NCBI RefSeq assembly: GCF_047501465.1
Contig: NZ_JAZDRL010000001.1
Span: 868,001 to 932,000, forward strand
From: Pseudochelatococcus sp047501465
GTDB lineage: Bacteria > Pseudomonadota > Alphaproteobacteria > Rhizobiales > Beijerinckiaceae
DNA length: 64,000 nucleotides
Reading direction: 5' to 3'
The position numbers were made by a program, and so were the translations under genes. Shown piece by piece: positions 55,240 to 63,317 of this stretch. Under the pieces are notes generated by a model. That model was given only the letters and a program-made list of their open reading frames with translations. It searched no databases and was not told where the DNA came from. Position 1 is the stretch's first letter. Each line of letters begins with the position of its first letter.

Positions 55240-56358
55240 TCAGTTCACAGCAGCGCTCCCGCTCGGAGCAACTTGCCTGGCCTTGGCGCTGGAAACGGCT
55301 GCAACAGCTTGAACCTTCTGCCCCTCGGCCACAAAATCCTGCCCCTGCACGATCACTTGCGCAGCCCCAGGAAGGCCCGTGACCCACACGCGCTCCAGCC
55401 CATCTTCAGCAAGTTTCACGGAGGCAAAGCCAACAGTGCCAGCATCATCAACCGTGCGCAGACCAAGTTCGCCCTGCGCCGAGAACACCAGCGCGGAACG
55501 AGGCACGGAAGCCGCCTGAATTTGCGCCAACGTCAGCGTTACTTCACAGGTAATGCCATCGGGGATAACCGCGCCCTTTGTATCAAGCTCAATGTCCACC
55601 CGGTAAGTACGCGTCTCAGGGCTGGCCACCGCAGATACAAAGCGCACACGCCCCTCAGCCGATCCACCATTCGCGAACACTGCATGGGCAGGATCACCAA
55701 CCTTAACACCACCCAGATCACGCTCAGCAATCTCAACCACCGCCAGCATAGGCTGCAACGCCACCACTTCCGCGATGACTGATCCCACCTGCAATGCCTG
55801 CCCCTCGCGGACTTGCAGCACGTTCACCACACCATCAAATGGCGCGCGAATGACATTACGATCCCGCTCAGCCTCGGCCTGCGCAAAGCCTGCTTCAGCA
55901 GCACTCAGTTCAGCTTCGAGCACCGGCTTCTGCAAGGCAGGCAGATTGCCGGTTTCAATAAGACGCAGCCGCGCCTTCAGCTCCGCCCGGCGCTGTTCCA
56001 GGCGGGCCTTAGCCTGCTCAACCTGTGCCTTGCGCGCCTCATCAGAGAGCACGGCCAGCTCCTCCCCCTGCTTCACCACAGAGCCGCGGCGGATGGGCAG
56101 TTGCTCGATAATGCCGTTCGTGCGCGCAACCACACTCACCCGACGGTCAGCCTCCGTACGCCCTGACAAGATTACACGCCGCGCATGTTCCTCTGTGACA
56201 GCTGTCTGTACGGCTACCCGAAAGATGGCAGGTTCAGCTGCTGCCTTCGATGAAGCAGCCGTATCCTTGGCCGGATGATCGCCACTCATCAAGCCTGAAC
56301 CTATCCAGACAACAGCGGCAACAACGATCAGACCCGCAACGATCTGGCTCGATTTCAT
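55240..56358 (-). CDS. RND efflux periplasmic adaptor (membrane fusion protein)
   Basis: The ATG at 56358, preceded by GGAG with eight-base spacing, is preferred to one 39 bases upstream. The 372-residue product has an N-terminal membrane anchor (IVAGLIVVAAVVWIGSGL). A lipoyl-like half-motif (RRGSVVKQGEELAVL), a long coiled-coil hairpin (QVEQAKARLEQRRAELKARL), the second lipoyl half (APFDGVVNVLQVREGQ) and a beta-barrel region follow. It links the RND pump to an outer-membrane channel. It starts 11 bases after the end of tetR and ends 55 bases before the pump gene. Confidence 0.92.
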   Translation of the reverse strand: MKSSQIVAGLIVVAAVVWIGSGLMSGDHPAKDTAASSKAAAEPAIFRVAVQTAVTEEHARRVILSGRTEADRRVSVVARTNGIIEQLPIRRGSVVKQGEELAVLSDEARKAQVEQAKARLEQRRAELKARLRLIETGNLPALQKPVLEAELSAAEAGFAQAEAERDRNVIRAPFDGVVNVLQVREGQALQVGSVIAEVVALQPMLAVVEIAERDLGGVKVGDPAHAVFANGGSAEGRVRFVSAVASPETRTYRVDIELDTKGAVIPDGITCEVTLTLAQIQAASVPRSALVFSAQGELGLRTVDDAGTVGFASVKLAEDGLERVWVTGLPGAAQVIVQGQDFVAEGQKVQAVAAVSSAKARQVAPSGSAAVN

Positions 56359-56369
56359 CGCAAAGGCTC

Positions 56370-57077
56370 CTATAACGAGGGATTTTGAGGCGTGCATTGC
56401 TGTGCATGGCTTTCAAGCTTATCACCAGCACGACGTAGCACAGGCGCACCAGACAGCAAGCCATAAATAGCCTGCATGGCACATTGAAATTGATCAGCGC
56501 CATCATTATCGCGCCGCAAACCAGCCCGGACATAAAGCCCGTTGGTAATGACAAGAATCATTTGCGCAGCCGCCGCGCTATCGATATCCGCTGCCACTTC
56601 GCCGCGAGCGCGTGCGCTATCGAGCATCTCCACGAGCTGCGCCGCAACCTCTCCTTCAAAAGGGCGATTGATTGCGTCGATCTCGGGATTGCGCGTAGAC
56701 TCGGCCCAGATCTCGATGCAAAGCGCGGCTTTAGATTGCGCTTCACCAACGAAGTACTGATTACCAATCTGCGCCAGCTGCTCCCAAAACGATAAGCTGC
56801 GATCCAGGCAAGCAAAACGACGACGCGCCTCATCCCTGTCGCGCTCCACAAGCCCTTCGACAATCGCATTCTTTGAAGGAAAATAGCGATAAAGATTGCC
56901 AGGGCTCATGCCCGCTGCCTTAGCCACCACCTGCATTGTAGTGCCATGGAAACCATACTGGATAAAGCAGTTCTCTGCCGCGCTCAGAATATCCTCACGC
57001 CGCTCATCCCGTTGAGCTTCTGCAGCAGATTTTGTTTTCACCTGCTGGTCGGAAAGTGGGGTTTCTAGCTGGTTCAC
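56370..57077 (-). CDS. TetR-family repressor of the efflux operon
   Basis: The frame is open from 57143, but the promoter and operator fall inside that stretch, so the start must be downstream. The GTG at 57077 with GGAAG upstream is preferred (235 residues); a GTG at 57041 is possible. The N-terminal helix-turn-helix reads ILSAAENCFIQYGFHGTTMQVVAKAAGMSPGNLYRYFPSK, typical of TetR/AcrR. The C-terminal ligand domain is divergent. Because it heads the operon and sits just behind a palindromic operator, it very likely represses itself and the pump genes until a ligand binds. Confidence 0.9.
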   Translation of the reverse strand: MNQLETPLSDQQVKTKSAAEAQRDERREDILSAAENCFIQYGFHGTTMQVVAKAAGMSPGNLYRYFPSKNAIVEGLVERDRDEARRRFACLDRSLSFWEQLAQIGNQYFVGEAQSKAALCIEIWAESTRNPEIDAINRPFEGEVAAQLVEMLDSARARGEVAADIDSAAAAQMILVITNGLYVRAGLRRDNDGADQFQCAMQAIYGLLSGAPVLRRAGDKLESHAQQCTPQNPSL

Positions 57078-57093
57078 CGGTCTTCCAGTGCAT

Positions 57094-57113
57094 GAGAATG
57101 AACGTTCATTCTC
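57094..57113. promoter_or_regulatory. TetR-type operator, perfect 20-bp palindrome
   Basis: GAGAATGAAC is followed directly by its reverse complement GTTCATTCTC. The core TGAACGTTCA resembles operators of AcrR-like regulators of efflux pumps. It starts one base after the -10 box and lies 17 bases before the tetR start, so a bound repressor would cover the transcription start. Confidence 0.88.
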
Positions 57114-57114
57114 G

Positions 57115-57143
57115 TTTATCGCCGATTTTATCATCCGCGTCAA
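57115..57143 (-). promoter_or_regulatory. Sigma-70-type promoter of the tetR-efflux operon
   Basis: On the minus strand TTGACG (57138-57143) is followed after exactly 17 bases by GATAAA (57115-57120). This is a good housekeeping promoter pointing into tetR, with the operator lying at the start point. It explains why the long open frame upstream of 57077 is not translated. Confidence 0.75.
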
Positions 57144-57244
57144 TTCCGTTGGATGTAAGCACTTTAATCACACAAGCAAACAGCTTGCGCGTTATTGATT
57201 TCACAACCTTTAATCATTAGCCTCGGCGGTGCAGGAGTGGGGCT

Positions 57245-57793
57245 TTGGCGATGGAAAATGATAACCAGGTGAAACCGAAAGGCTTCACCTCAATTGGATC
57301 GCCCATTCTCATTGTATTTCTGTTGGCTCTGTGGTGCGTATTTAATACGTCAACAGCGCCAGTTTTGCTCCTTATCGGTCTCGCTCTTGGACTGGCGATC
57401 GCCCGGCTATTCACCGGTGAACCGCAATCATGGACCGGCCGTCTGTGGAGCACGCTCAAAATCACTCCCTCAGCCGTATGGCATTACCTGGCATATTTTG
57501 GCATTTTCATCATGGAACTGGTGCGCGCCAATCTCAACATGCTGCGCTATGTCTATGCACGCAAAATCGATATCCACCCCGGCATTGTCAAGGTTGATAC
57601 GCGCCTCATATCCCCCATGGGACGGTTGGCGCTTGCTAATTCCATCGCACTTACGCCCGGTTCTCTGGTGCTAGGCCTTGAAGGCAGCACACTTTACATC
57701 CATTGGCTCGATGTGAAAACGACAGACCGCGCTGAAGCCACACGACAAATCGTGGGTCCATTTGAAAAGCATCTGGAGAGGGCCTTTGGCTGA
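57245..57793 (+). CDS. mrpE: Mrp antiporter subunit E
   Basis: A TTG at 57245 sits seven bases after AGGAG; the ATG at 57251 is a possible alternative. The ~182-residue protein has two N-terminal membrane helices and the MrpE/MnhE pattern: LIGLALGLAIARLF, YFGIFIMELVRANLNMLRYV and then NSIALTPGSLVLGLEGSTLYIHWLDV. It is the first gene of a seven-gene Na+/H+ (or K+/H+) antiporter operon. Subunit E is needed for activity in studied Mrp systems, though its exact role is unclear. The stop overlaps the start of mrpF. Confidence 0.9.
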   Translation: MAMENDNQVKPKGFTSIGSPILIVFLLALWCVFNTSTAPVLLLIGLALGLAIARLFTGEPQSWTGRLWSTLKITPSAVWHYLAYFGIFIMELVRANLNMLRYVYARKIDIHPGIVKVDTRLISPMGRLALANSIALTPGSLVLGLEGSTLYIHWLDVKTTDRAEATRQIVGPFEKHLERAFG

Positions 57794-58046
57794 TACCCTC
57801 CTTATAATGTCTGTCGTGCTGATCTTTTTCGGCATTCTGTTTTCAATGGCCCGCCTTGTCATTGGCCGCACCGTCGTAGACCGCGTCGTGGCCATCGACA
57901 TTCTCACCGTTATCACGATCTCGATAATCGGGCTTTATGCGCACCTTTCGGGGCGGTTTATCTATGTTGATGTAGCGCTGGTGTATGGTGTGCTGAGCTT
58001 CCTCGCCGTTCTCGCCATCGCGCGCTATCTTGAGCGGGGGCTATAG
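57786..58046 (+). CDS. mrpF: Mrp antiporter subunit F
   Basis: The TTG at 57786 follows GGAGAGGG and overlaps the end of mrpE. The 86-residue protein has three membrane helices with MSVVLIFFGILFSMARLVIG and RVVAIDILTVITISIIGLYAH, the MrpF/PhaF signature. It belongs to the membrane core of the antiporter complex. Confidence 0.9.
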   Translation: MADTLLIMSVVLIFFGILFSMARLVIGRTVVDRVVAIDILTVITISIIGLYAHLSGRFIYVDVALVYGVLSFLAVLAIARYLERGL

Positions 58047-58047
58047 C

Positions 58048-58290
58048 ATGCTCGATCTGCTGATCATTCTGATCTCAATCAGTGTGCTGCTTAGCGGCCT
58101 TCTGGCCGTAACGCTACGCAATGTAGTGGCGGCGGCAATAAGCGGGGGGCTTGCGAGCCTATCTGCCTCTGTCATCTTTATTCTGCTAGCGGCCCCAGAT
58201 GTGGCCATGGCCGAGGCCGCCATTGGATCCGGCCTTGCGACCTTCATTCTGCTCTATACCATCCACAAAACCGGTGCGAGGAAGGTCTAG
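58048..58290 (+). CDS. DUF4040/MbhD-like subunit (MrpA C-terminal piece)
   Basis: The ATG at 58048 follows a G-rich binding site one base after the mrpF stop. The 80-residue protein has three helices and the motif APDVAMAEAAIGSGLATFILLYTI. In most bacteria this motif lies in the C-terminal part of the large subunit MrpA. In archaeal and Mbh-type complexes it is a separate subunit (MbhD). Its separate presence here shows that this is the split-MrpA type. Confidence 0.85.
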   Translation: MLDLLIILISISVLLSGLLAVTLRNVVAAAISGGLASLSASVIFILLAAPDVAMAEAAIGSGLATFILLYTIHKTGARKV

Positions 58291-58293
58291 GCC

Positions 58294-58656
58294 ATGCTTG
58301 ATGATGCCATCCGCGAAGCCATCGGTAGCTTTGTGGTCTTGATGGGAGCATTCTTTCTTTTCTCTGCAGGTCTTGGCGTGCTGCGCATGCCTGATGCTTT
58401 CACGCGGATTCAAGCGGGCACCAAGGCTTCGACACTCGGCAACCTGCTCGTATTGGGCGGACTTGGCGTCATCCACCCGGATTGGGCATTGAAATTACTC
58501 GTCATTGCGGGCTTTGTGCTGATGACAAACCCCGTCTCATCGCACGCCCTCGCCCGCGCGGCGCATATCATCCGCATCCCCATGGCAGGCTCAACAGTGG
58601 TAGATGCCCTGCGTGAAGACGAGACCGCCAATGGTCATAAGGTGGATGCGCCATGA
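58294..58656 (+). CDS. mrpG: Mrp antiporter subunit G
   Basis: The 120-residue protein has three helices with MGAFFLFSAGLGVLRMPDAFTRIQAGTKASTLG, the hallmark of MrpG/MnhG/PhaG. AAGG precedes the ATG and the stop overlaps the mrpB start by ATGA. It contributes to the membrane part of the complex. Confidence 0.92.
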   Translation: MLDDAIREAIGSFVVLMGAFFLFSAGLGVLRMPDAFTRIQAGTKASTLGNLLVLGGLGVIHPDWALKLLVIAGFVLMTNPVSSHALARAAHIIRIPMAGSTVVDALREDETANGHKVDAP

Positions 58657-59348
58657 AGCGCCAGATCGTCAATGCACTCATCGTCGCCCTATTCGGACTG
58701 ATCTTCGCAGGCATCGCTTTTGGTTATGAAGAGCGTTGGTTTCTACGCCCGTTAGCGGAGTTTTACGTTACCCAAACGCCAATTGAACTGGGGCTACCCA
58801 ACATCGTCACCGGCATTCTGATCACCTGGCGCGGCTTTGATACACTGGGAGAAGTTGCAGTGCTATTCATGGTGGCGGCCAGCGTTGGGCTTCTGCTGGG
58901 CACGAGCGCCACGCCGCAAGCGAATGCGCAACCCCTCCCGTTAGTGCGCTCCCCCGGTGAGGTCGTCGAGTCGGGAGCTGCAACGCTTCTGCCATTGATT
59001 TTCATGTTCGGCGCTTATGTGATTGCCAACGGCCACTTATCTGCAGGTGGCGGCTTTCAAGGCGGCGCGATTGTTGCTTCGGGTGTTGTCCTGCTGATGT
59101 TAGCGCGCCCGAGAACAAGCCTTTCACTAGGGTTTCTCGCCATCACGGAATCCGCTTCAGGCGTACTTTATGTGGCGCTTGGCTTGATGGGCGCGATCTT
59201 CGCAGGCGGCTTTCTTGATAGCCGCTTTCTACCCGCTGGCACCTTCGGCGCCTTTATCAGCGCTGGCGCAATCCCGGTTATTTCCACCCTGCTTGGCATC
59301 AAGGTTGGTGCAGAGCTATCTGTCATCGTTGATAGATTCCGCAGCTGA
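58653..59348 (+). CDS. mrpB: MbhE-MrpB fused subunit
   Basis: The 231-residue protein joins two modules. The N-terminal ~85 residues (LGLPNIVTGILITWRGFDTLGEVAVLF) match MbhE or the end of MrpA. The rest is MrpB/MnhB (RSPGEVVESGAATLLPLIFMFGAYVIANGHLSAGGGFQGGAI). It overlaps mrpG by four bases. The fusion again reflects a split and rearranged MrpA. Confidence 0.88.
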   Translation: MKRQIVNALIVALFGLIFAGIAFGYEERWFLRPLAEFYVTQTPIELGLPNIVTGILITWRGFDTLGEVAVLFMVAASVGLLLGTSATPQANAQPLPLVRSPGEVVESGAATLLPLIFMFGAYVIANGHLSAGGGFQGGAIVASGVVLLMLARPRTSLSLGFLAITESASGVLYVALGLMGAIFAGGFLDSRFLPAGTFGAFISAGAIPVISTLLGIKVGAELSVIVDRFRS

Positions 59349-59361
59349 GCAGGAGAGCCAG

Positions 59362-59727
59362 ATGCTTCCGATATCCCATCTCGAGCTGGCGATAGGCTTT
59401 GGCCTGGTGCTGATTGGTATGTGGGGGCTGCTGTCGCATCGGAATATCCTGCGCATGATCATCAGCTTTGGGCTGGTTGATACCGGCGTTCACATCGTGC
59501 TCGTCGCCACCGGCTACATTACGGGCGCCACGGCACCCATTCTCGATGAAGCGATGCAACAAGGTTCAGCGCCTTTGCGAATGGTTGATCCCATTCCATC
59601 TGCCTTGGTTGTCACAGCCATTGTCATCGGCTTTTCCGTAACCGCCGTTATGCTCGCCTATGCCATCCGCCTTTATAAAGCGAAGGGCACGCTTGCGATT
59701 GATGCCTTCACGGAGTCAAAGTGGTGA
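59362..59727 (+). CDS. mrpC: Mrp antiporter subunit C (NuoK-like)
   Basis: AGGAG is well placed before the ATG. The 121-residue protein has three helices and resembles NuoK/MrpC: LAIGFGLVLIGMWGLLSHRNILRMIISFGLVDTGVHIV, then PIPSALVVTAIVIGFSVTAVMLAYAIRLY. It overlaps the start of the next gene by GTGA, so production is coupled. Confidence 0.9.
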   Translation: MLPISHLELAIGFGLVLIGMWGLLSHRNILRMIISFGLVDTGVHIVLVATGYITGATAPILDEAMQQGSAPLRMVDPIPSALVVTAIVIGFSVTAVMLAYAIRLYKAKGTLAIDAFTESKW

Positions 59728-62700
59728 GCGCTCTTCTCCACCCATTGAACATTTATATTCTGGGGCTCGGCGGCGGGTTTCTCATTCCCTTGCTTTATCA
59801 GCTCGCGAAGTCATGGCTGCCCGCCGTGTTCTTCTCGACACTTTGCGGGATTACCCTGATTACCGGCATTCACTTCGTTGCCGCAGCAGGGGGCGCGCCG
59901 GCTATCGATGTATTTACAGCCGGCATCGCGCCACCTGTATCAATTAATCTGCGTCTTGGATTGGCAGAGGGCTTTTTCACCTTCTCCATCAACAGCGTAT
60001 GCCTCCTTGGGGCCGCACATCTATGGCCGCGGCTGCGAGAGCATTATGGCGCGCTGCTGCTTTATCTGATCGGTGTCATGGGCCTTAACGGCATGGTGAT
60101 GACGCGTGATCTGTTCAATCTGTTCGTGTTTCTGGAGATCGTCTCCATCGCCACCTATGGCCTGCTCGGCCTTGTGGGTACAGCATCATCGCTTGCAGCG
60201 GCATTCAAATACATCATCGCAACTGTCATCGCCTCAACGTTTTTCCTGTTGGCAACGGCACTGCTATATTTTGTCACCGGCACACTCAATATCGATGAGC
60301 TTATTCAGCACCCTGAGGCATTCACAGGCCTGATTGCCCTAACCGCATTGCTGCTACTGCTTGCAGCGTTGATGGTTGAGCTCAAACCCTTCCCCGCCAA
60401 TGGTTGGGGCCTGGATGTTTACGAAACAGCACCGGGTGGCATTGCAGCATTTGTGTCGGTTGGCGTGTCGGCAGGCGTGTTTTTCTCACTGTATAAGCTG
60501 CTGCCGCTATTTGCTCCGTGGCTTGATCTGATTGCCTTTTCAGGCGGACTGACATTCGTCGCATCCAACTTGATCGGCCTGCGGCAAATACGCGTACAGC
60601 GCATGCTGGGCTATTCATCGGTCGGACAAATGGGGTTGGCTACGCTGGCTCTCGCGTTGCTGGCGAAAGCAGGCGCAGAGGAGATTATCCCGCTTGTTGT
60701 CGGCGGTATTTATCTGAACCACCTTTTGGCAAAGGCTGGCCTCTTCTGGCTTGCCGATCTGATGAAAATCCAATCTATCACCAAGTGGTCTCCCATAGCC
60801 CGCAACCGCCTGCTTCTGGTTGCCTTTGCGGCATTGGTCATAGCAATTTCAGGATTACCGCCTTTCCCTGGCTTCTGGGCAAAATGGGCGCTGATAATGC
60901 AATTATCCGCGACTGGCTATTACTGGACAATTGCAGCCATTCTCATAGGATCACTGCTAGAGGCAGCCTATATGTTCCGCTGGCTAGGGCGCTCCCTTCA
61001 CGCCCAAACCAATGACCAATTCCCACCAATCAACAAGCGCGCGCTGCTGCCTGTAATCGCTGCCGCACTGCTGTTGTTGGCCAGCGGTGGCGTTGCGGCA
61101 TATCTCTCAGCGCCGCAATCATTGTGGCTCTTTATGCCCTTGTTCGTCGGCGGGGTGCTTGCACTGATAGAAGCACAATGGCGCAACTCCCTCCCCGGCA
61201 GCGCCAAGGCCATGATGGCATTAGCATCAGTGATCGTTTTTGGACCATGGCTGCTGCCTGCGAATTTTGGCATCGGCTATCTATTCGGGGTGATATTCAT
61301 CGTTGGTGGATTTGTGGTCGGCCTCGGCGCGCTTTATCGTTCCGATCGGCGTAATGGTTATTACCCGCTCCTCGCCACAATGCTTTTGGCGCTGCCATCG
61401 CTCACACGAGCAACGACCAGCCTTGAATTCTTCGTATGCTGGGAAATCATCACGCTCAGCTCATATTTCCTGATAGCAAATGGACGTCACGCCGGATCGC
61501 AAATTTTGCGCTACCTGCTGTTTTCGCTAGGCTCGGCTTTCTTCATCCTTGCGGGCTTCGGCCAGCTGCACACCCTAGGCGCCAGCGGCGATCTTATTGC
61601 AGCTTTGCGCACTCTTGGTCCCCAGGCAGATGTTGCCTTTGTGCTGCTGGCCATCGGCTGCCTGATAAAAGCAGGAGCACTGGGCGTGCACGTCTGGATA
61701 CCCGGCACCTATGCACTTGCCGATGACGATCTGACCGCCCTGCTCTCAGCGGTCATCAGCAAGGTCGCAATCTTCGGCCTGCTGACGGGCACCTACCTCG
61801 CCATTCGGTCAGAGCTAGGGCTGGAACTCGCGCATGGCATGGCATGGATCGGCTTTACGACTACCCTTGTCTGCGGCATTCTTGCGTTGTTTCAGCAGGA
61901 CGTCAAACGTCTCCTGGCCTATTCCAGCATCAGCCAACTTGGCTACATTATTGCAGCGATTGCCCTCATGAGCCATATCGGCTGGGTGACAGCGCTTTAC
62001 CTCGTTGCCAATCACCTGCTGGTTAAAGGCGTGCTGTTCCTGGCGATTGCGGGGGTGATACTGCGAGCACAGGCAAACACCTTCAACAGTCTTGGTGGCC
62101 TCATCGAAAACATGCCATGGACATGCACCTGCATGGTCATTGCGCTTGTGGCAATGTCTGGCCTGCCGCCGCTGGCCGGGTTTGGTTCAAAGTGGCTCTT
62201 GATCGGCACGATGCTCGATAACGGTTGGTACGGACTGGGCACCGTCGGCTTTCTGGCGACTTTCGTGGGCTTTCTATACATGATCCGGCTAGCCCATAGT
62301 GTGTTCTGGGGCAAGCGTCACGCTGAACACATCAATGTCCGCGAGGCGCCCGCGACATTATTGGTGCCGCAATTCCTGCTGATTACAGGAATTGCCGTGC
62401 TGGCCTTTTACCCCAAAATCCTCATGGAACCGCTCTCACGCGCCATAGATCCCACCTTCGCCGCAACACTGGTGTGGGAAGGACAATCGCTTGAGGATAT
62501 CTACAACACCCTGAATCCATTCCCCGTGATGAGCGCGGCTATCATCATTTCCCTTACGCTCTTTGGACTGCTTGTGCTCTTTAATATTTACCGTCGTAAA
62601 ATAGATAAGCTTCAAGGCGATTCGAGTTTTGAGGGCATGATATCTTCATTTAGGCACCTCTTTGAGTACCTGCCTACGCTGGATGCCAGCGCTTTCTGGG

Positions 62701-62837
62701 CCAAGGTTGCTGTCGCGAATCTGCAGCTCTCCGGCTTCGTTCGCCAACTTTACACGGGCAACGGCCAAACATATGCCGCCCACGTTCTCGCCTTCATCAT
62801 AGCGATTTACCTTATTGGCAGGGCACAGTTGATGTGA
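59724..62837 (+). CDS. Fused double antiporter subunit (two NuoN/MrpD-like domains)
   Basis: The GTG at 59724 overlaps the mrpC stop, and GGAG is eight bases upstream. The ~1,037-residue protein contains two full proton-antiporter (NuoL/M/N) domains in tandem. The first, about residues 70-420, has TRDLFNLFVFLEIVSIATYGLLG, VELKPFPANGWGLDVYETAPGG and LRQIRVQRMLGYSSVGQMG. The second, about residues 560-910, has TSLEFFVCWEIITLSSYFLI, LIKAGALGVHVWIPGTYALADDD and FQQDVKRLLAYSSISQLGYI. Both keep the key glutamate, the lysine and the YSSxxQxG turn. Two channel subunits normally made separately (MrpA N-terminal part and MrpD) are thus made as one chain. A helical linker with a further C-terminal membrane segment follows. 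Confidence 0.92.
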   Translation: MSALLHPLNIYILGLGGGFLIPLLYQLAKSWLPAVFFSTLCGITLITGIHFVAAAGGAPAIDVFTAGIAPPVSINLRLGLAEGFFTFSINSVCLLGAAHLWPRLREHYGALLLYLIGVMGLNGMVMTRDLFNLFVFLEIVSIATYGLLGLVGTASSLAAAFKYIIATVIASTFFLLATALLYFVTGTLNIDELIQHPEAFTGLIALTALLLLLAALMVELKPFPANGWGLDVYETAPGGIAAFVSVGVSAGVFFSLYKLLPLFAPWLDLIAFSGGLTFVASNLIGLRQIRVQRMLGYSSVGQMGLATLALALLAKAGAEEIIPLVVGGIYLNHLLAKAGLFWLADLMKIQSITKWSPIARNRLLLVAFAALVIAISGLPPFPGFWAKWALIMQLSATGYYWTIAAILIGSLLEAAYMFRWLGRSLHAQTNDQFPPINKRALLPVIAAALLLLASGGVAAYLSAPQSLWLFMPLFVGGVLALIEAQWRNSLPGSAKAMMALASVIVFGPWLLPANFGIGYLFGVIFIVGGFVVGLGALYRSDRRNGYYPLLATMLLALPSLTRATTSLEFFVCWEIITLSSYFLIANGRHAGSQILRYLLFSLGSAFFILAGFGQLHTLGASGDLIAALRTLGPQADVAFVLLAIGCLIKAGALGVHVWIPGTYALADDDLTALLSAVISKVAIFGLLTGTYLAIRSELGLELAHGMAWIGFTTTLVCGILALFQQDVKRLLAYSSISQLGYIIAAIALMSHIGWVTALYLVANHLLVKGVLFLAIAGVILRAQANTFNSLGGLIENMPWTCTCMVIALVAMSGLPPLAGFGSKWLLIGTMLDNGWYGLGTVGFLATFVGFLYMIRLAHSVFWGKRHAEHINVREAPATLLVPQFLLITGIAVLAFYPKILMEPLSRAIDPTFAATLVWEGQSLEDIYNTLNPFPVMSAAIIISLTLFGLLVLFNIYRRKIDKLQGDSSFEGMISSFRHLFEYLPTLDASAFWAKVAVANLQLSGFVRQLYTGNGQTYAAHVLAFIIAIYLIGRAQLM

Positions 62838-63317
62838 TGAGATAATCCACACCTGCAACGCTCAAATTGCCCCCAAACAGGGCACAAAAAAACGGAATTT
62901 GCTTCCCATTTGCCAACATTTTGCCAAAAACTACGGGCAATAATAAATTCGAACTTGGCTGCTGCATGAATCTATGAATGAAATTAGTAAGACGCTCAGG
63001 TAATAATATTGTGAGATACTTACCTCACAATACATGATTAAAGTAGATATTGTTATTCATAAAGACATCTATTTTATTCTCTGAAATGCACATGAAATTC
63101 ATTAGCAAGCAAAGCAGTATATTTATAGAGAAGCAAGCTAAGACTACTTTTTCGGAATCCTATTTTATAGCACTTGATAAATGCTTCATGGCGTAAAATA
63201 TGGCAGCTAAAAAAGCGAAATCACACATGCAATGCTCATAACATGAGCTGATGCGTTTCTTGCGTCCTTCGAAGCATTACTTGCAAGTAGCTTCGTAAAT
63301 TTATGGCGGGATTTACT
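62838..63317. promoter_or_regulatory. AT-rich intergenic region with a 9-bp inverted repeat
   Basis: This 480-base region separates the antiporter operon from the last gene. It has no frame that looks coding. TATTGTGAG (63007-63015) and CTCACAATA (63024-63032) form a perfect inverted repeat with an eight-base spacer, similar in half-site to LacI-family operators. It lies about 285 bases upstream of the last gene. Confidence 0.45.
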
